This document shows positions 23,575 to 31,849 of a DNA stretch of 38,144 nucleotides, piece by piece. The translations under genes and the position numbers were made by a program. Each line of letters starts with the position of its first letter. The stretch's first letter is position 1. The notes under the pieces were generated by a model that saw only the letters and a program-made list of their open reading frames with translations, searched no databases and was not told the DNA's origin. The DNA comes from Spirochaetota bacterium (GTDB lineage: Bacteria; Spirochaetota; Spirochaetia; Treponematales; Treponemataceae): contig JAEEQG010000045.1 in assembly GCA_016285185.1 (NCBI GenBank), forward strand, positions 1-38,144, read 5' to 3'.

Positions 23575-24383
23575 TCAGAAAACTCCGTGTATGCAAAGGC
23601 ATTGTGATTGTGAATACTTTCAAAACTTTCGGCTTCAACGCTGAACCAGGAAAACGGTTTTTCCGACTGAGCGTTTTCGCCTGTGGCAAAATTGCACAGT
23701 CCTATGTACACTTCGCGCACAATGTCTTCAACAAAGCGCGGATTATCATAGGCGTGTTCGGTTACAAACTTTTCGTCTTCGCGCTTGAGTATTGAATAAA
23801 CGGCGCTTGATGCGGCGTTTTCAACAAGCGTTATTATATCCTCAATCCAAAAGAAAGATTTGTTTTCAACCTTAACAGTAACAACACCGCGTTGATTATG
23901 AGCGCCTTTTTCGCTTATTGCCTTTGAACATGGACAAAGCGTTGTTACCGGTACGGAAACACTCACAAAAAAATCAGACTTTACTTTACCGTCGCTAATC
24001 GCACGCACACTGCCTTCGTATTTGCAGTCATAAACCATCATGCCTGACTGACCGGAAACAGGAGCTTTTTTTTCAAGAAAAAACGGGAATGCAAGTGTTC
24101 CGAACGATTCCGCCGCATCAAGATTCTGGCGGATTTCTTCAAGCATAAGCAGAAAACGGTTCATTGAAAGATTTGAATGGTACTTGTGAAAAACTTCTAT
24201 AAAACGGCTCATGTGAGTTCCCTTAAAATTCTTGGGAAGATTCACATAAAGATCTACCTTTGCAGAAGTAGTCTGTGTTCTGTTCGCCCTGTCAAGAACA
24301 TGAACAGGATAGCTCAGACCTTTTACACCTACTTTCTGCAGAGGAATTTCTCTGTCATCCGTCTGATTCTGTATATCAACCAT
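23571..24383 (-). CDS. folE2: GTP cyclohydrolase FolE2 (type IB)
   Basis: The 270-residue enzyme converts GTP to 7,8-dihydroneopterin triphosphate, the first step of folate and queuosine pathways. Its N-terminus (DDREIPLQKVGVKGLSYPV, TQTTSAKVDLYVNLP, KGTHMSRFIEV) and the metal-site segment 'VTTLCPCSKAISEKGAHNQRG' are diagnostic of the FolE2/COG1469 family. FolE2 is often used when zinc is limiting because it accepts other divalent metals. The ATG shares one base with the folD stop (TAATG). Its place behind folD supports a folate role. Confidence 0.96.
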   Translation of the reverse strand: MVDIQNQTDDREIPLQKVGVKGLSYPVHVLDRANRTQTTSAKVDLYVNLPKNFKGTHMSRFIEVFHKYHSNLSMNRFLLMLEEIRQNLDAAESFGTLAFPFFLEKKAPVSGQSGMMVYDCKYEGSVRAISDGKVKSDFFVSVSVPVTTLCPCSKAISEKGAHNQRGVVTVKVENKSFFWIEDIITLVENAASSAVYSILKREDEKFVTEHAYDNPRFVEDIVREVYIGLCNFATGENAQSEKPFSWFSVEAESFESIHNHNAFAYTEFSE

Positions 24384-25249
24384 TATTTTGAAGCCGCCTC
24401 AAGCACATTCTGCATAAGCATTGCTATTGTCATTGGTCCTACACCTTTTGGAACAGGTGTTATATATGAAGCGACTTCCTTTGCAGCTTCAAAATCAACA
24501 TCACCTACAAGTCTGAAACCGCTCTTTTTTGTGCTGTCGGGAATGCGGTTTACACCTACGTCAATAACAACAGCACCAGGCTTTATCATATCAGCGGTTA
24601 TAGTTTTTGGTCTACCGACTGCCGCAACAAGAATATCAGCCTGTTTTGTAATTGAGGCAAGGTCTTTTGTGCCTGTGTGACATATTGTTACGGTTGCATT
24701 TGTTTCACGGCGTGCAAGAAGCAGAGAAACTGGCTTGCCGACAATATTTGAGCGGCCAACGACAACAGCATGAGCACCATCGGTTTTTATGCCCATTGTT
24801 TCAAGCAGTACAATTATTCCGTGTGGTGTACAAGGCAAAAAGGACTTGCGCCCGATTACGAGATTCCCGACATTTACCGGGTGAAAACCGTCTACATCTT
24901 TTTCCGGCTTTATCGCCATAATGATCTTATCTTCATCTATATGTTTTGGCAAAGGCAATTGAACAAGAATGCCGTGTACAGACTCGTCTGCGTTAAGCTC
25001 GTCAATTATTTTCAAGAGCTCCTCTTCTGAAGTTGATTCAGGAAGCCTTATCGAACGGTCTTTCATGCCGACTTCGGCGAGGGCTTTTTCTTTTCCTGTT
25101 ACATATGAAACACTTGCCGGGTTTTCACCGACAAGAATAACAGCCAGACACGGATGAATCCCTGTTTTAACAAGTTCTGCTGTTTTTTCTGCAACCTGAT
25201 GCCGTACATCTGCTGCAATCTGAAAGCCATCAATAATAACTGCGCTCAT
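24383..25249 (-). CDS. folD: Methylenetetrahydrofolate dehydrogenase / cyclohydrolase
   Basis: This is a 288-residue bifunctional one-carbon enzyme that interconverts 5,10-methylene- and 10-formyl-THF. It has the catalytic Lys motif ([13 protein letters not shown]), the family segment [13 protein letters not shown], and the NADP site [16 protein letters not shown], ending [18 protein letters not shown] chose ATG 25249 because GGAG lies 5 nt upstream and MSAVIIDG is the normal start; an in-frame ATG at 25309 adds 20 atypical residues. It heads the operon folD, folE2, miaB, lapA-like, SPOR. Confidence 0.97.
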   Translation of the reverse strand: MSAVIIDGFQIAADVRHQVAEKTAELVKTGIHPCLAVILVGENPASVSYVTGKEKALAEVGMKDRSIRLPESTSEEELLKIIDELNADESVHGILVQLPLPKHIDEDKIIMAIKPEKDVDGFHPVNVGNLVIGRKSFLPCTPHGIIVLLETMGIKTDGAHAVVVGRSNIVGKPVSLLLARRETNATVTICHTGTKDLASITKQADILVAAVGRPKTITADMIKPGAVVIDVGVNRIPDSTKKSGFRLVGDVDFEAAKEVASYITPVPKGVGPMTIAMLMQNVLEAASK

Positions 25250-25280
25250 AAAAACTCCATATTCTGAGTATTTTTTTGCT

Positions 25281-25302
25281 TTGTCATTTTTTTTTATGAC
25301 AA
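25281..25302. promoter_or_regulatory. Inverted repeat upstream of folD
   Basis: TTGTCAT (25281-25287) and ATGACAA (25296-25302) flank eight T. The repeat sits 32-53 bases before the folD ATG in a 208-bp region divergent to the barrel gene. It could be an operator or an RNA hairpin in the folD leader. The rest of 25250-25457 is AT-rich, with no ORF seen. Confidence 0.4.
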
Positions 25303-25427
25303 TAGACATTTATAATCAAATACGATAAAATACAAAAAAAGTTATATCATCAAGAACTTTTGTACTACATTCATTGACTTGTAGTGTACATATTTTCTGA
25401 TTTTTATGCTATATCTTTTAAATCAGA

Positions 25428-25433
25428 TATACT
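25428..25433 (+). promoter_or_regulatory. Probable -10 box of the small barrel gene
   Basis: TATACT (25428-25433) would start transcription near 25440 and give an 18-base leader carrying GAGG before the ATG at 25458. No clear -35 is seen. A second TATACT at 25444-25449 is too close to the ribosome-binding site. Confidence 0.4.
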
Positions 25434-25457
25434 AACTTAGCTTTATACTGAGGATTT

Positions 25458-26102
25458 ATGAAACGTATTTTATTAATTGTCTTGTTTATGCTTTGTTTAT
25501 TCTCGTACTGTTTTTCACAAACAGAATCTTATGTATTACAATCAGACTCATACGAAACACAGTCTGAGTCATATGAACCACAATTAGAACCCATGTCAGA
25601 TTCTTCTTCTTCGGATTCTTTTACCGAAGCTGAAATAAATCAGAAAGGAGATCAGACCATCAATATCGGTCTGGCAGCCGATTATGCTATGTACCCGAGA
25701 AAGTTAGGGTGGGGAGGAAGTGCAACGTTGGGCTACAACAGGAACCTTTCATCCACTTTAGCCGTGGGAGCAAGCATGGATTTTAATTACTTCAGAACAA
25801 CAGGAAGTAATATTTACTATATGGTTCCGATTATGGCAAAAGGTATTTTTCAAATTGCCTTCGGACGTTTTGAGATTCCAATATCAGTTTCTGTAGGGGG
25901 TGCACTTGAATCGTATCTCGACAAAGTCTATTTCGGGCCGATTGCAAAACCGGAAATTGGTTTGTTCTACAGATACTCAGCTGACTGGTCACTTGGAATT
26001 ACTGCTGGTGCAACGGTGACTCCTCAGATTTATAAAGACACTTCACAAAACAGAACCGGTACAGCAGCCTACGCAGGGTTGACACTCAGATACCATTTTT
26101 AA
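25458..26102 (+). CDS. Small outer-membrane beta-barrel protein (OmpW-like size)
   Basis: The 214-residue protein has a signal peptide (MKRILLIVLFMLCLFSYCFS), then a Ser/Glu/Tyr-rich spacer with imperfect SY-xx-Q-S repeats (residues about 22-45), and about eight amphipathic strands (GSATLGYNRNLSSTLAVGAS, AKPEIGLFYRYSADWSLGIT) ending in LTLRYHF. The terminal Phe is the usual signal for barrel insertion by BamA. The size fits an eight-stranded barrel. GAGG precedes the ATG. It is 11 bases upstream of a lipoprotein gene and probably co-transcribed with it. Function unknown. Confidence 0.75.
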   Translation: MKRILLIVLFMLCLFSYCFSQTESYVLQSDSYETQSESYEPQLEPMSDSSSSDSFTEAEINQKGDQTINIGLAADYAMYPRKLGWGGSATLGYNRNLSSTLAVGASMDFNYFRTTGSNIYYMVPIMAKGIFQIAFGRFEIPISVSVGGALESYLDKVYFGPIAKPEIGLFYRYSADWSLGITAGATVTPQIYKDTSQNRTGTAAYAGLTLRYHF

Positions 26103-26113
26103 GTAGAGAAAAC

Positions 26114-27067
26114 ATGAAACAGAACATATTAAAAACTAGAACTTTATTATCAGTAGCTCTCTTATTGATTGTTTCAGTAAACTTTTTGGCGTGTAGCGGC
26201 GGTGGTGGCGGTATTTACGCGACTGTTGAACGCGAAGTAAAACTGAATAACAAAAGTATTGCTGGTAATATTGTTTATAGAATGACACACTTTGGTGGTA
26301 ACCTGTATGTATGTGACGGGTCACTTTACACAAAAGGAGCTTCAGCTGGTCCGGGATGGGCACATGTAGCAGTATCGAATGCTCCGGGGCATATAGTTTC
26401 TGTTGCATCAAACAGCAGTCACATATACGTTCTTGCAGTAGGTGAAAATGATATAGGTACAGTTTATGCCTCTACAGACGGAACAAACTATACAACTACA
26501 GGACTTTCAGGAGACATGAACAGCGGATGTGCGCTTTTTGATAATAAGGCCAAAGACAGTGTAAACAGAGTAGCTTATTTTAACAACGGAGGAACCGTTT
26601 ATCAGCTCTCAGGTGCAACATATACTACCATAAGTACGAACCCTGCGAATGCCAAAGGTGCTGCATATTGGAACGGAACTACAGAGTTTCATTCATCAGA
26701 AGCAATTACAGCAAATTCTAATGAAACCGGTGGCTGGAGATCCACTGATTTAGTTGTAGATGATGGTAAAACCCCTGCTACAAATCTTTGGGGACCTAAT
26801 ATCAAAGCTCTGACTTATTATACTACGTATCTTTTTGCAGGGTTTGATCCAAATCATTATAATGGTGGATATACACCGTACAATCTTTCTACAGGACATC
26901 CTGATACATCGCTGACAAATCCAAGTCAAGGCGGTTTTTCAGGAAGTGATATTTTATTCCTTCGAAACATAAACGGAGTTATTTATATGTCCGTATATAC
27001 ACAACCTTCTGCAAGATCTGGCCTTTGGTCTTATTATCCGGGCGACTCGAACTGGAACTTGGAATAA
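26114..27067 (+). CDS. Lipoprotein with beta-propeller-like repeats
   Basis: The 317-residue protein has a lipoprotein signal ending FLAC, so Cys27 should be acylated, followed by a SGGGGG tether. The body repeats a pattern of 'short strand, small residues, Tyr-x-x-x-DG' (GGNLYVCDGSLYTKGASAG, IGTVYASTDGTNYTTTGLSG, NGGTVYQLSGATYTTI), which looks like BNR/propeller blades. No enzyme motif is seen. It follows the small barrel gene by 11 bases, so the two may act together at the outer membrane. rarA follows 21 bases later with its own -10 box. Confidence 0.7.
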   Translation: MKQNILKTRTLLSVALLLIVSVNFLACSGGGGGIYATVEREVKLNNKSIAGNIVYRMTHFGGNLYVCDGSLYTKGASAGPGWAHVAVSNAPGHIVSVASNSSHIYVLAVGENDIGTVYASTDGTNYTTTGLSGDMNSGCALFDNKAKDSVNRVAYFNNGGTVYQLSGATYTTISTNPANAKGAAYWNGTTEFHSSEAITANSNETGGWRSTDLVVDDGKTPATNLWGPNIKALTYYTTYLFAGFDPNHYNGGYTPYNLSTGHPDTSLTNPSQGGFSGSDILFLRNINGVIYMSVYTQPSARSGLWSYYPGDSNWNLE

Positions 27068-27076
27068 TCCTTTATT

Positions 27077-27082
27077 TATAAT
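27077..27082 (+). promoter_or_regulatory. -10 box of rarA, predicted leaderless
   Basis: A perfect TATAAT (27077-27082) lies exactly 6 nt before the ATG at 27089. No ribosome-binding site is present. The -35 region is weak. Confidence 0.6.
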
Positions 27083-27088
27083 TCGATT

Positions 27089-29368
27089 ATGGACTTGTTT
27101 GATCAAAAAACAGGGAAAACACACGAACCGCTTGCCGCCCGTATGCGGCCGCGAAATCTTGATGAATTTATTGGACAAGAACATATCGTCGGCAAAGGCA
27201 GACTTTTAAGACGCGCCATTGCCGCAGACCAGCTTACATCAGTAATTTTTTATGGACCACCAGGTACAGGCAAAACAACTCTGGCAAGAGTCATCGCAAA
27301 TCATACAAAAAGTAACTTTATAACACTCAATGCAGTCCTGACGGGAGTACAGTCCATACGTGACGCTATTTCACAGGCGGATGAGCAGTACAAGCTTTAT
27401 AACCGCAGAACAATACTTTTTGTAGATGAGGTTCACCGCTGGAACAAATCACAACAGGACGCCCTGTTGCCTTGGGTTGAAAACGGAACTCTGATTCTAG
27501 TTGGGGCAACCACCGAAAACCCTTTTTTTGAAGTAAATAAGGCGTTAGTAAGCCGAAGTCGCGTTTTTCAGTTAAAACCACTGTCAAAAACTGATTTACA
27601 GAAAGCAGTTGAAAATGTTCTCAGCGACAAAGAACGCGGATACGGGAACTGGCATATACAGTTTGAGCAGGGCGCAATGGAACATCTTATCGACACAGCG
27701 AACGGTGATGCAAGAAATCTACTTAACGCTCTGGAACTTGCTGTTGAAACAACACCCGAACACTGGCCACCTGCACAAAACGAGAACATTTTTATAACAA
27801 AAAAAACAGCAGAAGAAAGCATCCAGAAAAAGGTCGTTTTATATGATAAGGATGGCGATTACCATTACGACATAATAAGTGCCTTTATAAAAAGTTTAAG
27901 AGGCCGTGACCCCGACGCAGCATTATATTGGATGGCACGAATGATTTCTGCAGGAGAAGATCCGCATTTTATTTTTCGCAGGATGATTATTTCCGCATGT
28001 GAAGACACAGGACTGGCAGATCCAATGGCAATCGGTGTAGTAGAAAGCTGTGCGGCAGCTTTTGACCGTATCGGATTGCCGGAAGGCAGATACATGCTTA
28101 CACAGGCCGCACTCTACCTTGCAACTGCACCAAAATCGAACAGTGCAATGGCTTTCTTTGACGCACTCAAAACCGTTCAGGAGGAAGATGCGGAAGTTCC
28201 AAACCACCTTCGTGATTCAAGCAGAGACAGCGAAGGCTTTGGGCACGGAGCCGGTTATCTGTATCCGCACGCATATCGTGATCACTGGGTTGCGCAGCAA
28301 TATCTCCCTGATGCACTTATAGGCAGAGTTTTTTACACACCGGGTGAACAGGGATATGAAAAACAAATAAGAGATGAAGTCCTTTCAAGACGAGAGCTGC
28401 AGGTTGCCGCTATTCTTGAAAACATAACAAATAACGAAGAACAAATTAACCCAATCGGAGAATGGTGGGAAGCTGAACATCTAAAGCACGGTGTAAAAAA
28501 AACAGACGAAAATCTTACCTATTCTCCACATGATAAATCACTGGAAAACTGGCAGAAACGAACAGAAGAAGGACGCGCTGAAACATTACTCATAATTCGT
28601 AACAAGCTGATGGACAAATCCCAACTTGTTCGCCATTCCAGAAATCTGGTTATAAATGCTGATGACGGACTTTTTATTTGGGAATCTTTGCGCAGAGCTC
28701 CTGAAGGTTTTTCGTGCGGACTTTGTAAAACTGAACAAGGTATGAAAATTCTGGAGAAATACGCTTCTACTTTGCCAGAAATAGATCGCCCTGTTTTTAC
28801 AAATTCTCTGGGAAAACTTCATGATACTTGTTTTGACAATGTTTTCTTCCGAGATCCTTTTTCAACAAAAAAAACTCTGTCTGAGTTTTTCGATTATTGG
28901 AAGCAGGAATTAGCAACTAATCCTCTTTTTTCTCATAAGAATACAAAACTATGCATAACACAAAAAATTCCTGTAAAAAGTCAAAGGCTTTCTTCTCTGA
29001 TTAGAATATATAACTCTGAACTTGCAGATAATTTTGAAAAAACCGAAAATTTATACTTTACACAACCAGACCACCCATTTTTTTCTTGGAACGAAGATAC
29101 CGTAGTAAAAACAGCTAAATCAAAAGGGTTTGCAATTGAACATGAATCTATGGAGATAACAGGTAAACGTCAGATTATAGAAAAAGACATAAGCTTGTGG
29201 TTCAGTACCAATTCTGAATACGGAAATTTTCTTTTGGAGCACAGTACAAAAGAAGAGCTTGATAATATAAAAGAAATTTTAATCATGCTTTCGGGTAAAA
29301 AACAAATTGTTGACTGGAACGGTTATTACAGCTTTTTTATTGTAACTGTGAATCAAGAAACGGCTTAA
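27089..29368 (+). CDS. rarA: RarA/MgsA replication-associated AAA+ ATPase fused to a methyltransferase-like domain
   Basis: Residues 1-430 are a full RarA (MgsA/WRNIP1 family), an AAA+ ATPase acting at stalled replication forks. It has Walker A GPPGTGKT (56-63), Walker B Asp113-Glu114 in LFVDEVHR, sensor 1 VGATTENPFF, and the tetramerisation region (DPHFIFRRMIISACEDTGLA, YLATAPKSN). RarA usually ends near 430-450. Here about 310 residues follow. Residues 500-620 (LVINADDGLFIWESLRRAPEG and onward) resemble a class I SAM methyltransferase Rossmann unit, but the GxGxG motif is degenerate (NADDG, about 522-526), so catalysis is doubtful. The last 32 bases overlap the convergent PHP gene. Confidence 0.92.
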   Translation: MDLFDQKTGKTHEPLAARMRPRNLDEFIGQEHIVGKGRLLRRAIAADQLTSVIFYGPPGTGKTTLARVIANHTKSNFITLNAVLTGVQSIRDAISQADEQYKLYNRRTILFVDEVHRWNKSQQDALLPWVENGTLILVGATTENPFFEVNKALVSRSRVFQLKPLSKTDLQKAVENVLSDKERGYGNWHIQFEQGAMEHLIDTANGDARNLLNALELAVETTPEHWPPAQNENIFITKKTAEESIQKKVVLYDKDGDYHYDIISAFIKSLRGRDPDAALYWMARMISAGEDPHFIFRRMIISACEDTGLADPMAIGVVESCAAAFDRIGLPEGRYMLTQAALYLATAPKSNSAMAFFDALKTVQEEDAEVPNHLRDSSRDSEGFGHGAGYLYPHAYRDHWVAQQYLPDALIGRVFYTPGEQGYEKQIRDEVLSRRELQVAAILENITNNEEQINPIGEWWEAEHLKHGVKKTDENLTYSPHDKSLENWQKRTEEGRAETLLIIRNKLMDKSQLVRHSRNLVINADDGLFIWESLRRAPEGFSCGLCKTEQGMKILEKYASTLPEIDRPVFTNSLGKLHDTCFDNVFFRDPFSTKKTLSEFFDYWKQELATNPLFSHKNTKLCITQKIPVKSQRLSSLIRIYNSELADNFEKTENLYFTQPDHPFFSWNEDTVVKTAKSKGFAIEHESMEITGKRQIIEKDISLWFSTNSEYGNFLLEHSTKEELDNIKEILIMLSGKKQIVDWNGYYSFFIVTVNQETA

Positions 29369-30191
29369 GTTCCTCAAACCAAAACCTGTCTTCGATTTTC
29401 CTGTCACCGCATGTATGCCCGATTCTGCGGTCCTTTCTGACATCTTGACCATGAAAGTCACTGCCTGCTGTTATAAAAAAGCCAAGTTTTCTTCCGGTTT
29501 CTTCAAGACGAAGACACTCCCCTACCCTTGCTCCTGGATGGAAAGCCTCCAGTCCCCTTACACCGCGTTCAAACAGATTTTGTAACACTCCTTCAAGCTT
29601 TCCCCATGAAACATACAACGAGAGTGGATGCGCAAGGACAGGGACACCTCCGCTGGCATAAATAGCACTGATTGCCTCATCAAGGTCACAACCAGTCCTT
29701 TTTTCGTAGTACGGCCTACCGTGCGCAAGATATTTGTCAAATGCCTGCTGACGATTTCCAACAAAACCTTTTTTAACAAAATACTCAGCAAAATGAGGGC
29801 GACCTATATAATTACCTCCGACCATTTCACAAAGTTCTGAATACGCAACATCAAAACCGTCTTTTTGCATCCGGTCAATAATAACTTTATTTCTTTCGGT
29901 TCTTCCTTTTAAAAGTTCGGCAAGAACTTTTTTAAGGGAGTCATCAATTTTTTTCAGGCCAAGCCCCAATAAATGAAATTCGCCGGTAGGCCACGCAATT
30001 CCCAGTTCTGTTCCTGGAATAAAGATCAAACCCTCCTTTTCCGCTGCAACAGCAGCCTCCGTTATACCATCAACAGAGTCATGATCTGTAAGAGCAATAA
30101 CATCAACACTTTCTTTTTTTGCATAAGATATAAGTGTACTGGGATTTAAAGAACCGTCCGATATTTTAGAATGTGTATGCAAATCAATCAT
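29337..30191 (-). CDS. PHP-domain phosphoesterase (RNase AM / YciV-like)
   Basis: The 284-residue metal-dependent hydrolase starts with IDLHTHSKISDGS (His5, His7, Asp12), continues with VIALTDHDSVDG, PGTELG, the PHFAEYF segment, VLAHPL and the final AGSDFHG motif, completing the PHP active site. The architecture matches YciV/Rnm, which trims 5' RNA ends and degrades 3',5'-bisphosphonucleotides. I chose ATG 30191, where homologous proteins begin; an in-frame ATG at 30269 would add 26 hydrophobic residues. Upstream is TGCTATTGT ending 6 nt before the ATG. It converges on rarA with a 32-bp overlap and is divergent from the CNB regulator. Confidence 0.9.
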   Translation of the reverse strand: MIDLHTHSKISDGSLNPSTLISYAKKESVDVIALTDHDSVDGITEAAVAAEKEGLIFIPGTELGIAWPTGEFHLLGLGLKKIDDSLKKVLAELLKGRTERNKVIIDRMQKDGFDVAYSELCEMVGGNYIGRPHFAEYFVKKGFVGNRQQAFDKYLAHGRPYYEKRTGCDLDEAISAIYASGGVPVLAHPLSLYVSWGKLEGVLQNLFERGVRGLEAFHPGARVGECLRLEETGRKLGFFITAGSDFHGQDVRKDRRIGHTCGDRKIEDRFWFEELKPFLDSQLQ

Positions 30192-30221
30192 AAAAAAACA
30201 ATAGCATAAATTTAATAAATA

Positions 30222-30230
30222 TGATATAAT
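30222..30230 (+). promoter_or_regulatory. Extended -10 promoter of the CNB regulator gene
   Basis: TGATATAAT (30222-30230) has an extended TG and a perfect TATAAT. It is identical to the nonamer before the response regulator at 20138. AGGAAG follows as the ribosome-binding site. Confidence 0.6.
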
Positions 30231-30251
30231 TGCTTTTAGGAAGTAAGTCAC

Positions 30252-31511
30252 ATGCCAAAATCGATGCAATATTCTAAAGGTTCAGTCATTTACTTTGAAG
30301 GTGACAAGGACGAACGTATTTTTATTCTCCAGCGGGGCACCGTTATCCTGACTTCTGTTGATGTTGAAACAGGAAAAGAATCTGCAGAAAGTGTACGGGA
30401 AGGTGAGTTTTTTGGTGTAAAATCAGCTTTAGGTCATTTTCCACGTGAAGAAACAGTTCGTGTTGTTACAGATACACAAGCTATTTCGATGACAGTTCTA
30501 GAATTCGAACAACTATTCAGCAGTAACAAAGCTGTTATTATGAAGATGCTTCGTGTTTTTTCCGCTCAACTGCGTTCTATTCATCATAAAATTCAGTCAA
30601 TACTAAACAGTGTTGACGAAAGTATCGACGATGGGATACTTGACGTTGCTTCTACATTTTTTGATGATGGTAATTATCTGACAGCTTTTGATCTTTGCAA
30701 AAGATACCTCACAAAATTTCCTGCCACTACTAAAAAGATGGAATTGGCAAAAATAATGGCAGATGCAAAACGAAAATATGAAATTGAAGCTAACAGACCC
30801 GGCAACAAAACAATAGATACCGCAATTGAATCAACAGCTGATGCTTCCCAGACAATGGCAATGAAACAATTTGCGCTGCCGGCTTTTTCACGTTTCCAAA
30901 AAACATACAAACCGGGTGAAGTATTAATAGCGGAACATGAGCCCGGTGATTGCTTTTATCTGATTCAGTCAGGAAGAGTTCAGCTGGTAAAGACATTCAA
31001 CGGAACAAACAAACATATCGATATTCTCGGACCATCCGAATTTTTCGGTGAAATGGCGATTCTTGAGAACACACCTCGTTCCGCAACTTGTATAGCGATA
31101 GATACAGTTCAAGCACTTGAATTCAACAAAGCAAACTTTGAACTTCTTATAACAGGCAATCCTCAAGTTGCACTGATTCTTCTGAAAATGTTCTGTAAAC
31201 GAATTTATGAGCAGAAACGTCGCTTAAGAATTCTTGTTATTTCTGATATAACAGCCCGTATCGGCGATGTATTCCTCATGCTTGATGAAACTCAGTCACA
31301 GCCGAATATTGCCAGTATGTCGCGCCGCTTTAACTGTACAATTCAGGATGTAGCACACTGGGCAGGTCTTCCACTTGAAGATACAAAAGACGAAATCAAC
31401 CGCTTTATTGAAAAACACAGAATCGAAATAATCGAAAACAATATTATTATAAAGAACATCGGTGAAATTCAGAGACTGGTAGAACAACGTAAATCAATAA
31501 GAGCCTCTTAA
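30252..31511 (+). CDS. Two-domain cyclic-nucleotide-binding regulator with C-terminal HTH-like region
   Basis: The 419-residue protein has an N-terminal CNB domain (about 5-110) whose phosphate cassette is degenerate (EFFGVKSALGHFPREETV), a helical middle with a TPR-like stretch (about 125-195), and a second CNB domain (about 210-330) with an intact cassette, FGEMAILENTPRSAT (Gly266, Glu267, Arg276). The last ~80 residues (ISDITARIGDVFLMLDETQS, NIASMSRRFNCTIQDVAHW) resemble a Crp-type winged helix. It may be a transcription factor sensing cAMP or c-di-GMP through the second site only. Start ATG with AGGAAG upstream. A small tautomerase gene follows 12 bases later. Confidence 0.82.
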   Translation: MPKSMQYSKGSVIYFEGDKDERIFILQRGTVILTSVDVETGKESAESVREGEFFGVKSALGHFPREETVRVVTDTQAISMTVLEFEQLFSSNKAVIMKMLRVFSAQLRSIHHKIQSILNSVDESIDDGILDVASTFFDDGNYLTAFDLCKRYLTKFPATTKKMELAKIMADAKRKYEIEANRPGNKTIDTAIESTADASQTMAMKQFALPAFSRFQKTYKPGEVLIAEHEPGDCFYLIQSGRVQLVKTFNGTNKHIDILGPSEFFGEMAILENTPRSATCIAIDTVQALEFNKANFELLITGNPQVALILLKMFCKRIYEQKRRLRILVISDITARIGDVFLMLDETQSQPNIASMSRRFNCTIQDVAHWAGLPLEDTKDEINRFIEKHRIEIIENNIIIKNIGEIQRLVEQRKSIRAS

Positions 31512-31523
31512 AAGGATTTGCAA

Positions 31524-31745
31524 ATGCCACATATTACAATCCAAATGTATCCTGGTCGTGATACAGAAACAAAAAGAAAACTTGCTGAAGCTGTTGCCAA
31601 AACGGCTGCCAAGGAACTTAACAGAGGTATCGAACATTTTTCTGTAAGTATTCAGGATGTTCCACAGGAAGAGTGGAATGATAAAGTCTACAAAAAGGTA
31701 ACAGATCCTGAAAATCATGAAGTCTTTTTGAAACCCGGATATTAA
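31524..31745 (+). CDS. PptA/YdcE-like tautomerase (4-oxalocrotonate tautomerase family)
   Basis: This 73-residue protein keeps the catalytic Pro directly after the start Met (MPHITIQMYPG), which becomes the N-terminus after Met removal. The C-terminal LKPGY matches the KKPGY end of E. coli PptA (YdcE), and the middle 'SVSIQDVPQEEWNDKVYK' follows its 'SIALQQIQPESW' pattern. The natural substrate is unknown, as for the family. I chose ATG 31524 because Pro must follow Met; AAAAGGA lies 7 nt upstream, and an in-frame TTG at 31518 would bury the catalytic Pro. It is probably co-transcribed with the CNB regulator. Confidence 0.88.
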   Translation: MPHITIQMYPGRDTETKRKLAEAVAKTAAKELNRGIEHFSVSIQDVPQEEWNDKVYKKVTDPENHEVFLKPGY

Positions 31746-31781
31746 AAACACTTAATCAATTTATATCTTATTTGTTATCTC

Positions 31782-31810
31782 TTGACTGCAATGCCTGTTT
31801 CTGTTTTACT
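31782..31810 (+). promoter_or_regulatory. Probable promoter of lolA
   Basis: TTGACT (31782-31787), 17 bp, TTTACT (31805-31810). A strong purine tract AGGGAAGAGG (31831-31840) precedes the ATG at 31850. Confidence 0.5.
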
Positions 31811-31849
31811 GTATATAACATATAGAGACTAGGGAAGAGGCGTTATTTT

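Noticed and set aside
25250-25309. An upstream in-frame start for folD at 25309
   Set aside because: It would add 20 residues not typical of FolD and place the good GGAG site inside the coding region.
25528-25596. A short tandem repeat in the small barrel gene that might be phase-variable
   Set aside because: The SY-xx-Q-S units are few and imperfect at the DNA level, so slippage is unlikely.
30192-30269. An upstream in-frame start for the PHP protein at 30269
   Set aside because: It would overlap the start of the divergent CNB gene and add a hydrophobic segment before IDLHTH, where the family normally begins.
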